Shown: positions 24,247-33,681 of the stretch, in pieces
How positions within the stretch are numbered: position 1 is the first letter of the stretch
How the letters are laid out: every line of letters begins with the position of its first letter
Assembly: GCA_902362455.1 (NCBI GenBank)
Contig: CABIWJ010000008.1
Span: 62,001-126,000, forward strand
Origin: Eubacteriaceae bacterium
GTDB lineage: Bacteria > Bacillota > Clostridia > Lachnospirales > Lachnospiraceae
Direction of reading: 5' to 3'
Length of the DNA stretch: 64,000 bases
Notes under the pieces: generated by a model
The model's database searches: none
Told to the model about the DNA's origin: nothing
What the model saw: only the letters and a program-made list of their open reading frames with translations
Made by a program: the position numbers and the translations under genes

Positions 24247-25239
24247 TCATATATTGTCTCTTATCGTAAGGAACATCATCTCTATTGCAACATCAAAATT
24301 AACATTTGCCTTTAATCTTAATTTAGCTTTATTCATTGCTTCTAGAATATGCTCAATTCCATTATAAGAAGATTTTGCCGCATGTTTCTTTATTGTCTGT
24401 ATCTCATCTTTGAAAATAAGTTCATTTACATTCTGTGATGCCTTATATACTAACACATCTCTGAACCATAATATCATAAGGTCAATATAATCCGTAAATC
24501 TGAATTTGTATTCACTGGCTCTTTTAACAGCCGCTACGACCTCGTAAGCCTGCATATCTTTTATATATCTTAGTAACTGGATTACTTCATCTAACATTTC
24601 TGCGAAATCCTGTGACTTCGACAGTTCTATGGCTTTACCAAGATTACCTCCTGCGAATGACACCGCAATATCTGCCTGATAATCCACTACTTTTTCTTTC
24701 TCCATAAGATATTTCTTAACAACTTCTTTCTTAAGTGGCTGCATATCAAGTTTAACACATCTTGATAGTACTGTCTGTAGCAATGCAGAAATATTAGTAG
24801 TCAGCAGAATAATAACTGCATATTCAGGTGGCTCTTCTATAGTCTTAAGTATAGCATTCTGTGCAGCATTATTCATTAATTCAGCATCCTCAACTATATA
24901 TACTTTATGAGAATTACTGTATGGTTTTAACTCAACATCATTTACAAGTGTCTGTCTGATATGGTCGATAGACAATGTTGTAGGTTTATCAGGTGTAATC
25001 ATTATCAAATCAGGATTATTGTCTGTAAGCGCCTGTACACACGAATGGCATTTCATACATGGAACTGTACCTTTTTCTTCACATAACAGGGTCATTGCAA
25101 ATGCTTTTGCAACCGTACGCTTTCCCATACCTTTTTCACCATTAATTATATATGCGTGTGAAATCTTATTATTCTCTATTGCTTTCTTGAAATGTTCAAC
25201 AATGTGTTCATTTCCTAAAATATCTTCTAATCCTGCCAT
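24247..25239 (-). CDS. holB: DNA polymerase III subunit delta'
   Basis: A 330-residue clamp-loader subunit of the AAA+ family. Walker A is IINGEKGMGKRTVAKAF, followed by a zinc-binding Cys set (CEEKGTVPCMKCHSC). Walker B lies in KVYIVEDAELM, and LKTIEEPPEYAVIILLTTN is the sensor 1 region, ending in the SRC motif (VLSRCVKLDM). AGGAGG lies before the ATG. It is expressed between yaaR and ricT. Confidence 0.95.
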   Translation of the reverse strand: MAGLEDILGNEHIVEHFKKAIENNKISHAYIINGEKGMGKRTVAKAFAMTLLCEEKGTVPCMKCHSCVQALTDNNPDLIMITPDKPTTLSIDHIRQTLVNDVELKPYSNSHKVYIVEDAELMNNAAQNAILKTIEEPPEYAVIILLTTNISALLQTVLSRCVKLDMQPLKKEVVKKYLMEKEKVVDYQADIAVSFAGGNLGKAIELSKSQDFAEMLDEVIQLLRYIKDMQAYEVVAAVKRASEYKFRFTDYIDLMILWFRDVLVYKASQNVNELIFKDEIQTIKKHAAKSSYNGIEHILEAMNKAKLRLKANVNFDVAIEMMFLTIRDNI

Positions 25240-25371
25240 AGTCTACCTCCTGTCTGAGCAATCTTTCTCAAATAATCTTTTTCGCAAAACAAAATCTGAA
25301 ATTTTATTTGCAATTTCTCAGACATTTACGTCCTGGGAACAAAGATTAATATGCCTAAGCAAACCTTTGAC

Positions 25372-25812
25372 TTATGTTATAATATCTAACAACAGACCTC
25401 TTATTTCTCCTACCAGATTAAGAATCTTAAGATTGTCTTTCTCCTCTTTAAGAAGTTCTTCGGCAAGTTTATCAAGGTTCTCATCAACTAACCTGATTAT
25501 GCCATATACACGATGTCTGCCTCTTTTATCTAAAAAGTTCTCTCTTGAAAATTCATGTGAACGATATACAACTTCATTAATGAAATCTTTAATAAGCTGT
25601 CGGTATTTTCTCATATCCCTGACATCAGTGTGTTTCGACAACTTCTTGCCCTGCTCTGATATCTCATTCATAAGTGCAACTACTTTTTCCTGAAAACCCG
25701 CTTCTTCGATATTGCTTGCAAGTATAAATTTAAAATTACCATCTGTCTCCTGTACATGACTTGTGTTCTGAACCGGAGCCGATTTAAGTATTTCATTAAC
25801 TTTTATCTCCAT
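25372..25812 (-). CDS. yaaR: YaaR (DUF327) family protein
   Basis: A 146-residue protein matching the YaaR/DUF327 family of unknown function: an N-terminal polar segment, then a helical domain with [25 protein letters not shown] split by charged turns, and [22 protein letters not shown] near the end. The ATG at 25812 is chosen because TGGAGA precedes it; longer in-frame starts (TTG 25830, ATG 25818) lack an SD. It heads the holB-ricT-trmN6-rsmI run and has a promoter. Confidence 0.9.
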   Translation of the reverse strand: MEIKVNEILKSAPVQNTSHVQETDGNFKFILASNIEEAGFQEKVVALMNEISEQGKKLSKHTDVRDMRKYRQLIKDFINEVVYRSHEFSRENFLDKRGRHRVYGIIRLVDENLDKLAEELLKEEKDNLKILNLVGEIRGLLLDIIT

Positions 25813-25860
25813 AAACATTCTCCATTCCAAAGTGAAGTGTTACTTATCTCTATATCTGAT

Positions 25861-25889
25861 ATATTATCACATTTTGGAGTGATAGTAAA
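25861..25889 (-). promoter_or_regulatory. Promoter of the yaaR-holB operon with internal palindrome
   Basis: On the minus strand TTTACT (25884-25889) and TAATAT (25861-25866) are 17 bases apart. Between and overlapping them lies an inverted repeat tatcac-N8-gtgata (25865-25884), a possible repressor site. Confidence 0.5.
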
Positions 25890-25902
25890 CTATTGCTTTT
25901 TC

Positions 25903-25963
25903 CTCATTATCTACCACTTATGCACAAATAAAACACTGTTTTATCTCATTATCTACCACTTAT
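25903..25963. repeat. Two 19-bp perfect direct repeats, period 42
   Basis: The 19-bp word ctcattatctaccacttat occurs at 25903-25921 and 25945-25963. A third, shortened copy (ctcattatct) follows at 25988 inside the 3' end of the kinase gene, again about 43 bases on. It looks like a partly decayed tandem repeat of the gene end. No transcription signal is evident in it. Confidence 0.75.
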
Positions 25964-25974
25964 ACGCTAATATA

Positions 25975-26565
25975 CTACTGCTTTAGTCTCATTATCTCGC
26001 CTTTTATCTCTTTATAACATTTCTCCAGACTTTCATTATTATATTTCTTTTTAATATCTAATTCGTCTAGAATCTCTTCTGCAAAGTCCTTTGTATCAGC
26101 TAGAAATCTACGACATAATTCCTCATATTTAGGCGTGTTCTGAGTCATTTCCCTGTTTATTGCACGTATAAGTCTGATACCGTCATCGACCTCTATGTAT
26201 ATCGGAACTACAACTTCATTTCCATAATAATCCCTTACGTTTCTGTATGACTCTAATGTACCTATTAGTACATAATTATTCTCATTAAGATTAATATTCT
26301 CATCATCAACTGTGAAATAATTCCATACTCCGTATACCGTATTATATCCTCTTTTCTCAATGACCTTGCCTGCCTGCTCTAACTTCTCAAGTTCATCTTC
26401 ATTTACAAAGAAATATTCCCTGCCATTTACTTCGCCCTCACGCATCGGTCTGGTAGTATATCCCACAATTGTCTTAAGTTCTAATTCTTTATCATTAACG
26501 AGCATATTATAAATCGTATCTTTTCCGACTGAACTTTTGCCCATAACATAAAATATTCTGCCCAT
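25975..26565 (-). CDS. Guanylate-kinase-fold protein
   Basis: The 196-residue protein has the guanylate kinase fold: P-loop VMGKSSVGKDTIYNML and GMP-binding segment GYTTRPMREGEVNGREYFF, followed by the Tyr-containing VYGVW. It would phosphorylate GMP to GDP. The P-loop has Asp after the Lys (GKD) instead of Ser or Thr, as seen in a subgroup of clostridial members in my recollection. It sits between the yaaO-like decarboxylase and yaaR, the position occupied by thymidylate kinase (tmk) in Bacillus. A second canonical gmk probably exists elsewhere. Its C-terminus is encoded by one unit of the repeat described at 25903. Confidence 0.83.
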   Translation of the reverse strand: MGRIFYVMGKSSVGKDTIYNMLVNDKELELKTIVGYTTRPMREGEVNGREYFFVNEDELEKLEQAGKVIEKRGYNTVYGVWNYFTVDDENINLNENNYVLIGTLESYRNVRDYYGNEVVVPIYIEVDDGIRLIRAINREMTQNTPKYEELCRRFLADTKDFAEEILDELDIKKKYNNESLEKCYKEIKGEIMRLKQ

Positions 26566-26691
26566 TTTACATTTCCTTTCATTGGCAATTTATGCATCAA
26601 ATTCCACATACTTCAAATTATTTCTATAAAATTTATAGCCTTCTGCCATTTCGCATTTCTGCCTTTCGTATTAATAATTTTTCTTTATATT

Positions 26692-28164
26692 TTAAACATT
26701 CAGATGATAATATCCCTTTGTCAGATTAATTCTTCTGAATTCTTCTTTAATTATCCTGATATATTCAGCCGATGTATCATGTAGTCCCTCCACACTAAGA
26801 CCACTTGCCTTATAATCATTTATAAGTTTAACTATTTCTTTCGTTATAAGTTCTCCAGGTGCTAATATAGGGCTTCCAGGTGGATAAAGATATACAAATT
26901 CATTTGAAATCTTTCCGACAGCATTTTCTATAAGTGACTCTTCTGTATCAGAATGTGTCGCTTTATAGATATTCTCCATAACAATTGGTTTTGGAATCAT
27001 ATAACTGACATCCTCATTTTTCGTATCATCACCATATATTCTCATATCCCTGTCAATTTCAACCATTGCCATAAATAATCTTAACAATCCATCCTCAGTG
27101 TCCATAGGTGAAGTCATCGCTATGGCATAATCTCCCGCCGCCATTTCTAACTGCAGATGATATTTCTCTAGCATTTCCCTATACAGACGGCTTCCTGTAT
27201 ATGATGTCCCTCTTACTGAAATCACTATCTTCGATGGATCTAAATCATATACTGCATTTTTTCCGACTATTTCACGTCCTGCAATCTTCAGATGTGTAAG
27301 CTGTTTTTCGTGAGTTAACATAACTTCTAATCTTTTTACATATGGCTCAAACAAGAATAAACCATCCGACTTAAGCTTATTGATACACTCGTCTATACTG
27401 CTCATAAGCACATATGACGGACTGCTGCTCTGATATATATGCAGAAATCTTTCGACCTCACTGACATTCACAATATCACTTCTGATATGAAGTAAAGCTG
27501 TCTGCGTAAGTGATGGCAATGTCTTATGAACACTTTGGATTACAATATCGGCTCCTGATTTTACTGCACTTTGCGGAAAACCTTTATGTAGTCCGAAGTG
27601 TGCTCCATGCGCCTCATCAACTATCAAAGGTATGCCTTTTTTATGCACAATTTCAGCAATTCTCTGTACATCAGATACAACTCCTTCATATGTAGGCGAG
27701 GTAATTATAACCGCCTTAATATCCGGGTTCTCTGCCAATCCATATTGAACCGCCTCGGGAGATATACCACCATTAATCCCATACATTTCAATATATTCCG
27801 GATTAATGTATACAGGTGTAAGTTCATTAAGATAAATCGCATTGTATACAGCTTTATGACAATTTCTTGCCACAAGAATCTTATCACCTCTTGACGTAAC
27901 CCCGCATATAGCTGATAGAAGCCCACATGTACTGCCATTTACAAGGTAATATGTCTTATCAGTACCATAGAAATCTGCCGCCTCTTCCATTGCAATCTTA
28001 AGAATTCCCTGCGGATTATGCAGATTATCAAAACCATCTATTTCTGTTATATCATAAGAGAACGGACTCACTCCGTCCTCAATATTCCTTTTATGTCCCG
28101 GCATATGAAAAGGGTAATAATCACTATTCGAATATTCAATAAGCTTTTTATATAAATCAGACAT
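26692..28164 (-). CDS. Orn/Lys/Arg decarboxylase family PLP enzyme (YaaO-like)
   Basis: A 490-residue fold-type I PLP enzyme. The N-terminal YYPFHMPGHKRN, the LIVDEAHGAHFG strand and the PLP-lysine loop QSVHKTLPSLTQTALLH are typical of the short clostridial/Bacillus arginine-lysine-ornithine decarboxylase group (YaaO/SpeA). It should give agmatine, cadaverine or putrescine; the substrate is undetermined. ATG at 28164 is preferred: GGAGG lies five bases ahead, while the ATG at 28176 immediately follows the stop of the previous gene. Synteny with yaaO-tmk-yaaR-holB of Bacillus supports the assignment. Confidence 0.9.
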   Translation of the reverse strand: MSDLYKKLIEYSNSDYYPFHMPGHKRNIEDGVSPFSYDITEIDGFDNLHNPQGILKIAMEEAADFYGTDKTYYLVNGSTCGLLSAICGVTSRGDKILVARNCHKAVYNAIYLNELTPVYINPEYIEMYGINGGISPEAVQYGLAENPDIKAVIITSPTYEGVVSDVQRIAEIVHKKGIPLIVDEAHGAHFGLHKGFPQSAVKSGADIVIQSVHKTLPSLTQTALLHIRSDIVNVSEVERFLHIYQSSSPSYVLMSSIDECINKLKSDGLFLFEPYVKRLEVMLTHEKQLTHLKIAGREIVGKNAVYDLDPSKIVISVRGTSYTGSRLYREMLEKYHLQLEMAAGDYAIAMTSPMDTEDGLLRLFMAMVEIDRDMRIYGDDTKNEDVSYMIPKPIVMENIYKATHSDTEESLIENAVGKISNEFVYLYPPGSPILAPGELITKEIVKLINDYKASGLSVEGLHDTSAEYIRIIKEEFRRINLTKGYYHLNV

Positions 28165-28176
28165 ATATTCCTCCAT

Positions 28177-30990
28177 TTACTTTTTTGTTATCCATCCGTG
28201 ACAGGTAAACATTATGACCTGCGTATCTAAATCTCTAAGAACTTCCATAGTTCTGTCAATTCTTTCATCATCGCACACATCTAAAATGTCATCTAAAAGT
28301 ATCGGCAACTTAACTTCGCCATTACCTATAGCTTCACATAACGACAGTCTGAGTGCTAAATATACCTGCATTGACGTTGCATTGCTTAGATATTTACACT
28401 CATGATAATTAGTTTCGCCTGATTCTCTGACCTTTAGACCACCTTTTTCACCTATTATAATGCTGTCATATTCTTTTCCACACATTGCATTCATTAATTC
28501 GACCATTCTGCCATTAAGAGGCATAGATGCAGCGTCCTTAAGCTTTCGGGTGCGTTTTAGTACCTCTTCTCTTTCATCTGCCAGACGCTTGTATTCATTA
28601 TTAAGCTTAACCTTTCTGCTTCCTGCTGCTTTTAGCATATCTTCATATTTCTCAATTCTTGCAGAAATCTTATCCTGTGCCGAACTTGTGCCTGTCTCTA
28701 ATCTTCTGTTAATTTCCCTTAACTCTCCCTTTAATTCTCGTATCGAATAACCATTATAGCCCAATTTATCTAGTACAGCATTAATTCTATCATATTCCCG
28801 TTCATATCTGTCATCTTTATATCTGCCATCTTCATATATATCATCTTCTATATCTTTTTCATCCGTATCTTTCCATTTATTTTGTGGCATATTATCTTTC
28901 ATCTTCTGCCTGCTGATACTTAATTTAAGCACGAAAAATATCATAAAAACGCCTATAGCTAATAGATAACCCTTAAAGAAGCCTTTATCCATAAAATTAT
29001 TTACACCGTAGACTCCACCTATCCCGAGCATTATTATGGCAGCAATTGATAGATAATACTGGTTCCTTGCTTTCTTAAATCTCACATTACTCTCTATATT
29101 TCTCCCCCTATTCTTCGTTCTACATTCTTTATCTCTCTTTCTCTCTTCGTCAATATTTTCCAAATCTTCAATTACGCCCTCTAAGATATCCCTTTCACGC
29201 ACCAACATTGAACTTTCTTCAGTTCTCTGGTTCCTTAGATTATCCCCTTCTTCTTTTAATCTTTCGATTTCCTCCGAAATGTCATCAATTTTTTTAGCAA
29301 CATCGATAATTTCACCGGAGGTTCCTCTTTTAGACTTTAATTTCTCCATCTCTTTTTCTATCTGCTCCAGGTCATCTACAGAATTATCATCTTCATCAAA
29401 ACCTGCTGCCATATTGGTAATTCTTTCAAATATGTCATTACCGATTTCGCCTTTCAGATAATCTCTGTCACTTCCTGCAAATATAATCTTCTCGAATTCA
29501 TAGACTTTAAGTCCCAGAAAATATTCTCCGACTTCATATTCCTTTGGCACTTCAATCTCTCTGCCCGCCTCGTTATAGATATGTCTTACATCAAATGCAG
29601 GTGTTTTGCCAAATTCTTTCTCTAACAGATATTCCGAATCACCTACAACGAATCTCATATTTCCACACATCTGACTTCCATCAAATGGCTGGTATTTTCT
29701 TCGTAAATTCTGTGATATATCCTTAGACTTTGAATTACAACCATATAACAACATCTTTATAAAAGCCATTATCGTGCTTTTGCCAAATTCATTTTTGCCA
29801 TAGATAATGTTAAAGCCTGATTGAAATTCCATATTGAAATTCTTAAGCCCACCAAAATTACCTATATGTATACCTCTTATCGCAAACCTGTTTATTATCC
29901 CCTTTTCTTCTGATACTTCCTCTGTATTTTCTATACAATTGTCTTCTATTTCCACATAATATAATTCCGATAACTCACGTTTTATGGCATTAGTATTAAT
30001 CCTTCCTGACACTTTGCCCGTAAGGATTATTCTGTATAAATTATCTCTGTATTTTTCTCCCAAATTTTCTATCGCAAAACGTTCGATAGCTGCCGCTATC
30101 TTTACCGCATTTACACCTGTAAGTGACTGATTTTCGTTGACACTTCCGATTTCCTGACCTAAATTCGCATTTATGAAAAACCGGCTTTCTTTTACATTTC
30201 CAAAATGCTGACTTTCTACCACATTTCCAATCTGTGATTTCGCATCTAACTTTATCCTTATTTCTACGTATCTACGTTCGCACACCTCGACAAATTTCAT
30301 GTTGGCATACCCCTGCCCCACAATTCCTAAATAGATGCCCTTAGTCCCTTTCATACCAAATGACATTCCTTGCGGACAGCCACAATATGCATAAGTACTG
30401 TAGCCTCTATGCAGGACCTCTGTCTGCTTATGAATATGTCCAAGTGCCAGATAATCGAATTCATTGTCCTCAATCTGCTTTAAACTTATAGGATTATATG
30501 GATTCTTAGACTGCTGTCCCTCTACAGTCCCATGAAATATACCAAGATTAATCGTATCATCATCATTTATATTTCTCTGTTTCATAAGGGAATTCATACA
30601 TATACTGTCAGTAAATCCAGCACCGTAGATTCTTGCAACAGCATTTCCAATACTTATCTCGTAATAATCCATTTCCCCATCAAAAATAAATACGTTCTCA
30701 CAAGCCGTATTTATCCTGTCATAACAACCACCCCTGATGTAATAGTCATGATTTCCTGGCGAAATCATAATCATCGTCCTGTTAATCTGCCTAAACCTAC
30801 CAATAACCCAGTTCACTAATTCATCATCAGGTCTGGCATTATCAAACAAATCTCCTGCAATAAGCATTACATCAACGTTTTCATCTTCACAAATACTAAT
30901 AATTCTTGCAAATGATTTCTCTATATCATCTTTCTCACAATCATAACCCAGATGAACATCTCCTGTATGTAATACTTTTATACTATTCAT
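28177..30990 (-). CDS. Fused SbcD-like phosphoesterase and SbcC/YhaN-like ATPase
   Basis: A 937-residue single protein joining two parts that are usually separate genes. Residues 1-235 are a Mre11/SbcD metallophosphoesterase (HTGDVHLG, AGDLFDN, PGNHDYY, LGIFHGT, LALGHIHKQ). From about 360 there is an SMC-type ATPase: IIYGKNEFGKSTIMAF near 400 (Walker A) and LPILLDDILDVCDDERI near 897 (Walker B), with coiled-coil between. About residues 640-695 hold two hydrophobic helices, so the coiled-coil tips may be membrane-inserted, as in Bacillus YhaN. Bacillus encodes YhaO and YhaN separately. GGAG lies before the ATG. It follows the EIIC/EAL gene by 11 bases. Confidence 0.85.
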   Translation of the reverse strand: MNSIKVLHTGDVHLGYDCEKDDIEKSFARIISICEDENVDVMLIAGDLFDNARPDDELVNWVIGRFRQINRTMIMISPGNHDYYIRGGCYDRINTACENVFIFDGEMDYYEISIGNAVARIYGAGFTDSICMNSLMKQRNINDDDTINLGIFHGTVEGQQSKNPYNPISLKQIEDNEFDYLALGHIHKQTEVLHRGYSTYAYCGCPQGMSFGMKGTKGIYLGIVGQGYANMKFVEVCERRYVEIRIKLDAKSQIGNVVESQHFGNVKESRFFINANLGQEIGSVNENQSLTGVNAVKIAAAIERFAIENLGEKYRDNLYRIILTGKVSGRINTNAIKRELSELYYVEIEDNCIENTEEVSEEKGIINRFAIRGIHIGNFGGLKNFNMEFQSGFNIIYGKNEFGKSTIMAFIKMLLYGCNSKSKDISQNLRRKYQPFDGSQMCGNMRFVVGDSEYLLEKEFGKTPAFDVRHIYNEAGREIEVPKEYEVGEYFLGLKVYEFEKIIFAGSDRDYLKGEIGNDIFERITNMAAGFDEDDNSVDDLEQIEKEMEKLKSKRGTSGEIIDVAKKIDDISEEIERLKEEGDNLRNQRTEESSMLVRERDILEGVIEDLENIDEERKRDKECRTKNRGRNIESNVRFKKARNQYYLSIAAIIMLGIGGVYGVNNFMDKGFFKGYLLAIGVFMIFFVLKLSISRQKMKDNMPQNKWKDTDEKDIEDDIYEDGRYKDDRYEREYDRINAVLDKLGYNGYSIRELKGELREINRRLETGTSSAQDKISARIEKYEDMLKAAGSRKVKLNNEYKRLADEREEVLKRTRKLKDAASMPLNGRMVELMNAMCGKEYDSIIIGEKGGLKVRESGETNYHECKYLSNATSMQVYLALRLSLCEAIGNGEVKLPILLDDILDVCDDERIDRTMEVLRDLDTQVIMFTCHGWITKK

Positions 30991-31001
30991 ATTCTGCTCC
31001 G

Positions 31002-33113
31002 TTATTTCTGTATAATATTAAAAAATTCCTGCGAAGTTACAGCCTTACTGAAATGATATCCCTGATAATAGTCACAGCCTATCTCTTTTAGTGCCTGCAT
31101 CTGCTCCTCAGTCTCTACATATTCTGCTAATACCTTGAAATTAAGTGATTTAGCCAGATATACGATTGAAGAAATAATTTCCCTGCTTCTCTCATTTGTC
31201 ATCATTTCCTTTACGATAGAGCCATCTAACTTCACAATGTCAAACTGGTTTTTTTGCAAATATTTTATCGAAGTTGAACCCATCGAGAAATCATCAATAG
31301 CAATCATAAATCCTAAATTTTTAACCTGATTAAGTGCTTTTTCGAATTCCGAATCAGATTTAATCGCCATCTGCTCAGTGATTTCTATGCACATCTCATT
31401 GTCTTTTATGTTAAATTCTTTCTTCAAATTCTCAAGAAATTCTATAAAGCTTGGTTCAAGTATCGTCGATATCGTAATATTTACGGATATCTTATATGAT
31501 TTATCCGTTAAACCTGTAATAAATTGATAATCATATGCTGCTTCCTCAAATAAATATCTCTCTAATTTGCTTAAGATTCCTGCTTCTTCTGCAATCTTTA
31601 TTATCAATGGGGGATAAATATATCCATGTATAGGGTGATTATATCTTAATAATGTCTCTGCCCCTATACATTTAAAATCATTATCATATTGCAACTGGTA
31701 GAATAATCTTATATCCCTGTCCTCTAATGCATTCTTTATATCTGCTGCCAGACATTTTGCAAGAGCTCCCGGTACACCAGGCACTTCTAAAATATTGATT
31801 TCTTCGTTATCATTTTCAGCCTTCTTTAAAATATTAGTAAGTTCATTCATTCTCGCAGCTTCGCTTCGCATCTTCGACTTATCATACATTTTAACAAATG
31901 GCATATAGATAATCACACCTACCACCACTATAACTATCTGTAAAATCGCACCACACATCGAACCCGTTGCTTTATATCCGCTGAGAATTATAGGGGTTGT
32001 CCATTCAACATCTCTTATAATCATCGGAACAAAACCGAATTTCATTGCTAAATATGAAATACAATATGCCACAACCGGAGTTACTAAAAATGGTGCAAGC
32101 AAATAAGGATTATAGATAATCGGATAACCAAACACCATTATCTCATCAACATTAAATAACATTGGTACTGTGGCAATCTTCGAGAGATTTCTGTTAATTT
32201 TCCTCTTACTGAAAATGGCTACTGCCACCAAGAGACATATAGCTGTTCCGCAACCACCAACTAATACAAAATGATGGAAAAATGTCTTAGAAAGTATCTC
32301 TGTAGGTTGTTTTCCCTCGGCAATCAACTCTATATTCTTAGCTGTTCCCGATGAGAAAATTTTACCTGACACATCTTCTAATACGTCATCGCCATATATT
32401 CCTAAGAACCACATTACACAAGATGTCACTACAAATTTAAAACCATTTAGGAATGTTGCTTCCTTACCTTTGAAAATAAGTCCTACAACCGTCACGTAGA
32501 ATTCCTGGAAGCAGTCTACATCAAATACTATACAGACTAAATAATTAATTATTGCTGCAAATATTACCAAAGCAGCTGCCGGAATCATCGCAATTATTGC
32601 ATCATTGAATTCTAAATCAATGCCATCTGCATATAACCTGAATGGAATCTTAATATTGTTAATAATTGCAACATATAATTTTGACACTATAATACCACAG
32701 AATATTGCCGTAAATATTCCCTCTGTACCAAAATGTATATAATTAAAGTCATTTACATTTACATTTACACCGCATAAAATAAAAAAAGACACAACAGTAG
32801 TTAAGGCTCCGACAAATGCATAATTGCTCTTCGCTCCCAATGCCATTATGAAATAGGTTGAAATTGAAAATGCCATATATACAGATATAAGTCCAAATGT
32901 TGCATCATATATGAAATTAAGCATCTGAAGAAATGCTCCCGAAAAAATATGCGAAATGAATCTCTGATATCCATCAAATGGCATACTCTTTAGAATAAGT
33001 GCAAAGGAACCCAGCATAAGAACGGGGATTACCATAATTATTCCTCGTCTTATTGCACTTATTATCTCACTATTATCCATTATATATATAATTTTTTTTA
33101 ATAAATTTTTCAA
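31002..33113 (-). CDS. PTS EIIC-like membrane domain fused to EAL phosphodiesterase
   Basis: A 703-residue fusion. Residues about 1-410 form a multi-helix domain like the cellobiose/lactose-type PTS permease EIIC (for example a central EGKQPTEILSKTFFHHFVLVGG), without EIIA or EIIB parts. Residues about 450-703 are an EAL domain for c-di-GMP hydrolysis with the catalytic pattern preserved: ETLLR, SVNITI, CIEITEQ, AIDDFSMG, IVKLDGS, AEYVETEEQ and YYQGY. So the enzyme is probably active, perhaps gated by a sugar. The start is TTG at 33113 after TGGAGA. It is in the flagellin-fliS operon, consistent with motility control. Confidence 0.85.
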   Translation of the reverse strand: MKNLLKKIIYIMDNSEIISAIRRGIIMVIPVLMLGSFALILKSMPFDGYQRFISHIFSGAFLQMLNFIYDATFGLISVYMAFSISTYFIMALGAKSNYAFVGALTTVVSFFILCGVNVNVNDFNYIHFGTEGIFTAIFCGIIVSKLYVAIINNIKIPFRLYADGIDLEFNDAIIAMIPAAALVIFAAIINYLVCIVFDVDCFQEFYVTVVGLIFKGKEATFLNGFKFVVTSCVMWFLGIYGDDVLEDVSGKIFSSGTAKNIELIAEGKQPTEILSKTFFHHFVLVGGCGTAICLLVAVAIFSKRKINRNLSKIATVPMLFNVDEIMVFGYPIIYNPYLLAPFLVTPVVAYCISYLAMKFGFVPMIIRDVEWTTPIILSGYKATGSMCGAILQIVIVVVGVIIYMPFVKMYDKSKMRSEAARMNELTNILKKAENDNEEINILEVPGVPGALAKCLAADIKNALEDRDIRLFYQLQYDNDFKCIGAETLLRYNHPIHGYIYPPLIIKIAEEAGILSKLERYLFEEAAYDYQFITGLTDKSYKISVNITISTILEPSFIEFLENLKKEFNIKDNEMCIEITEQMAIKSDSEFEKALNQVKNLGFMIAIDDFSMGSTSIKYLQKNQFDIVKLDGSIVKEMMTNERSREIISSIVYLAKSLNFKVLAEYVETEEQMQALKEIGCDYYQGYHFSKAVTSQEFFNIIQK

Positions 33114-33139
33114 CTTAAATTCTCCATTCCCCGATTAAG

Positions 33140-33664
33140 TTATGCTTTGCTTTCAATGACTTTTATCGACTTTTCTTTTAAAAATTCTATCACATTTGTA
33201 TCACTTACGTCAACAAAACTATTCCTGTCCATAACTATAACTTTTTTATTGAAAATGATTATCATACTATTTTTCATTATATATACGACATCAAAATCTT
33301 TATACATTACTGTTAACTCTGTTTTAGATGTCTCCTGCTCTAATCTGTCATCATAGAAGCGGTATTCCATCTCTACCTGATAATGTGAACTGTGTAACTT
33401 CGCAAACCTCATAAAACTTTTCTTTGTTCCCCACTTGTATCCCCATATATTCCAGAAAATAATCGCTAATCCAAGTACAAGAAACGGAATGCATATTATC
33501 CAGTCAAAGTATAAAAAGCCCGCAAATGCAATAAACAACATAATTATCGCATAAGCGGTAGAAATTACTCTTAACATTTTGTGACTTGTCTTATAACTTG
33601 ATATTATTCCCTCTGAATACATATCAAGAGTTAAATTTGTTCTATTTATATAACGTGGTTTCAT
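33140..33664 (-). CDS. YcxB-like membrane protein
   Basis: About 174 residues. Two transmembrane helices (about residues 32-75) are followed by a soluble C-terminal domain of the YcxB type (YRFYDDRLEQET and FDVVYIMKNSMIIIFNKKVIVMDR split over two strands). The function of the family is unknown. ATG at 33664 is preceded by GTGAGG with good spacing; a GTG at 33676 is an alternative without an SD. It lies between fliS and the EIIC/EAL gene with gaps of 17 and 26 bases, so it is probably cotranscribed with the flagellar genes. Confidence 0.7.
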   Translation of the reverse strand: MKPRYINRTNLTLDMYSEGIISSYKTSHKMLRVISTAYAIIMLFIAFAGFLYFDWIICIPFLVLGLAIIFWNIWGYKWGTKKSFMRFAKLHSSHYQVEMEYRFYDDRLEQETSKTELTVMYKDFDVVYIMKNSMIIIFNKKVIVMDRNSFVDVSDTNVIEFLKEKSIKVIESKA

Positions 33665-33681
33665 CTTAATCCTCACTTCTT

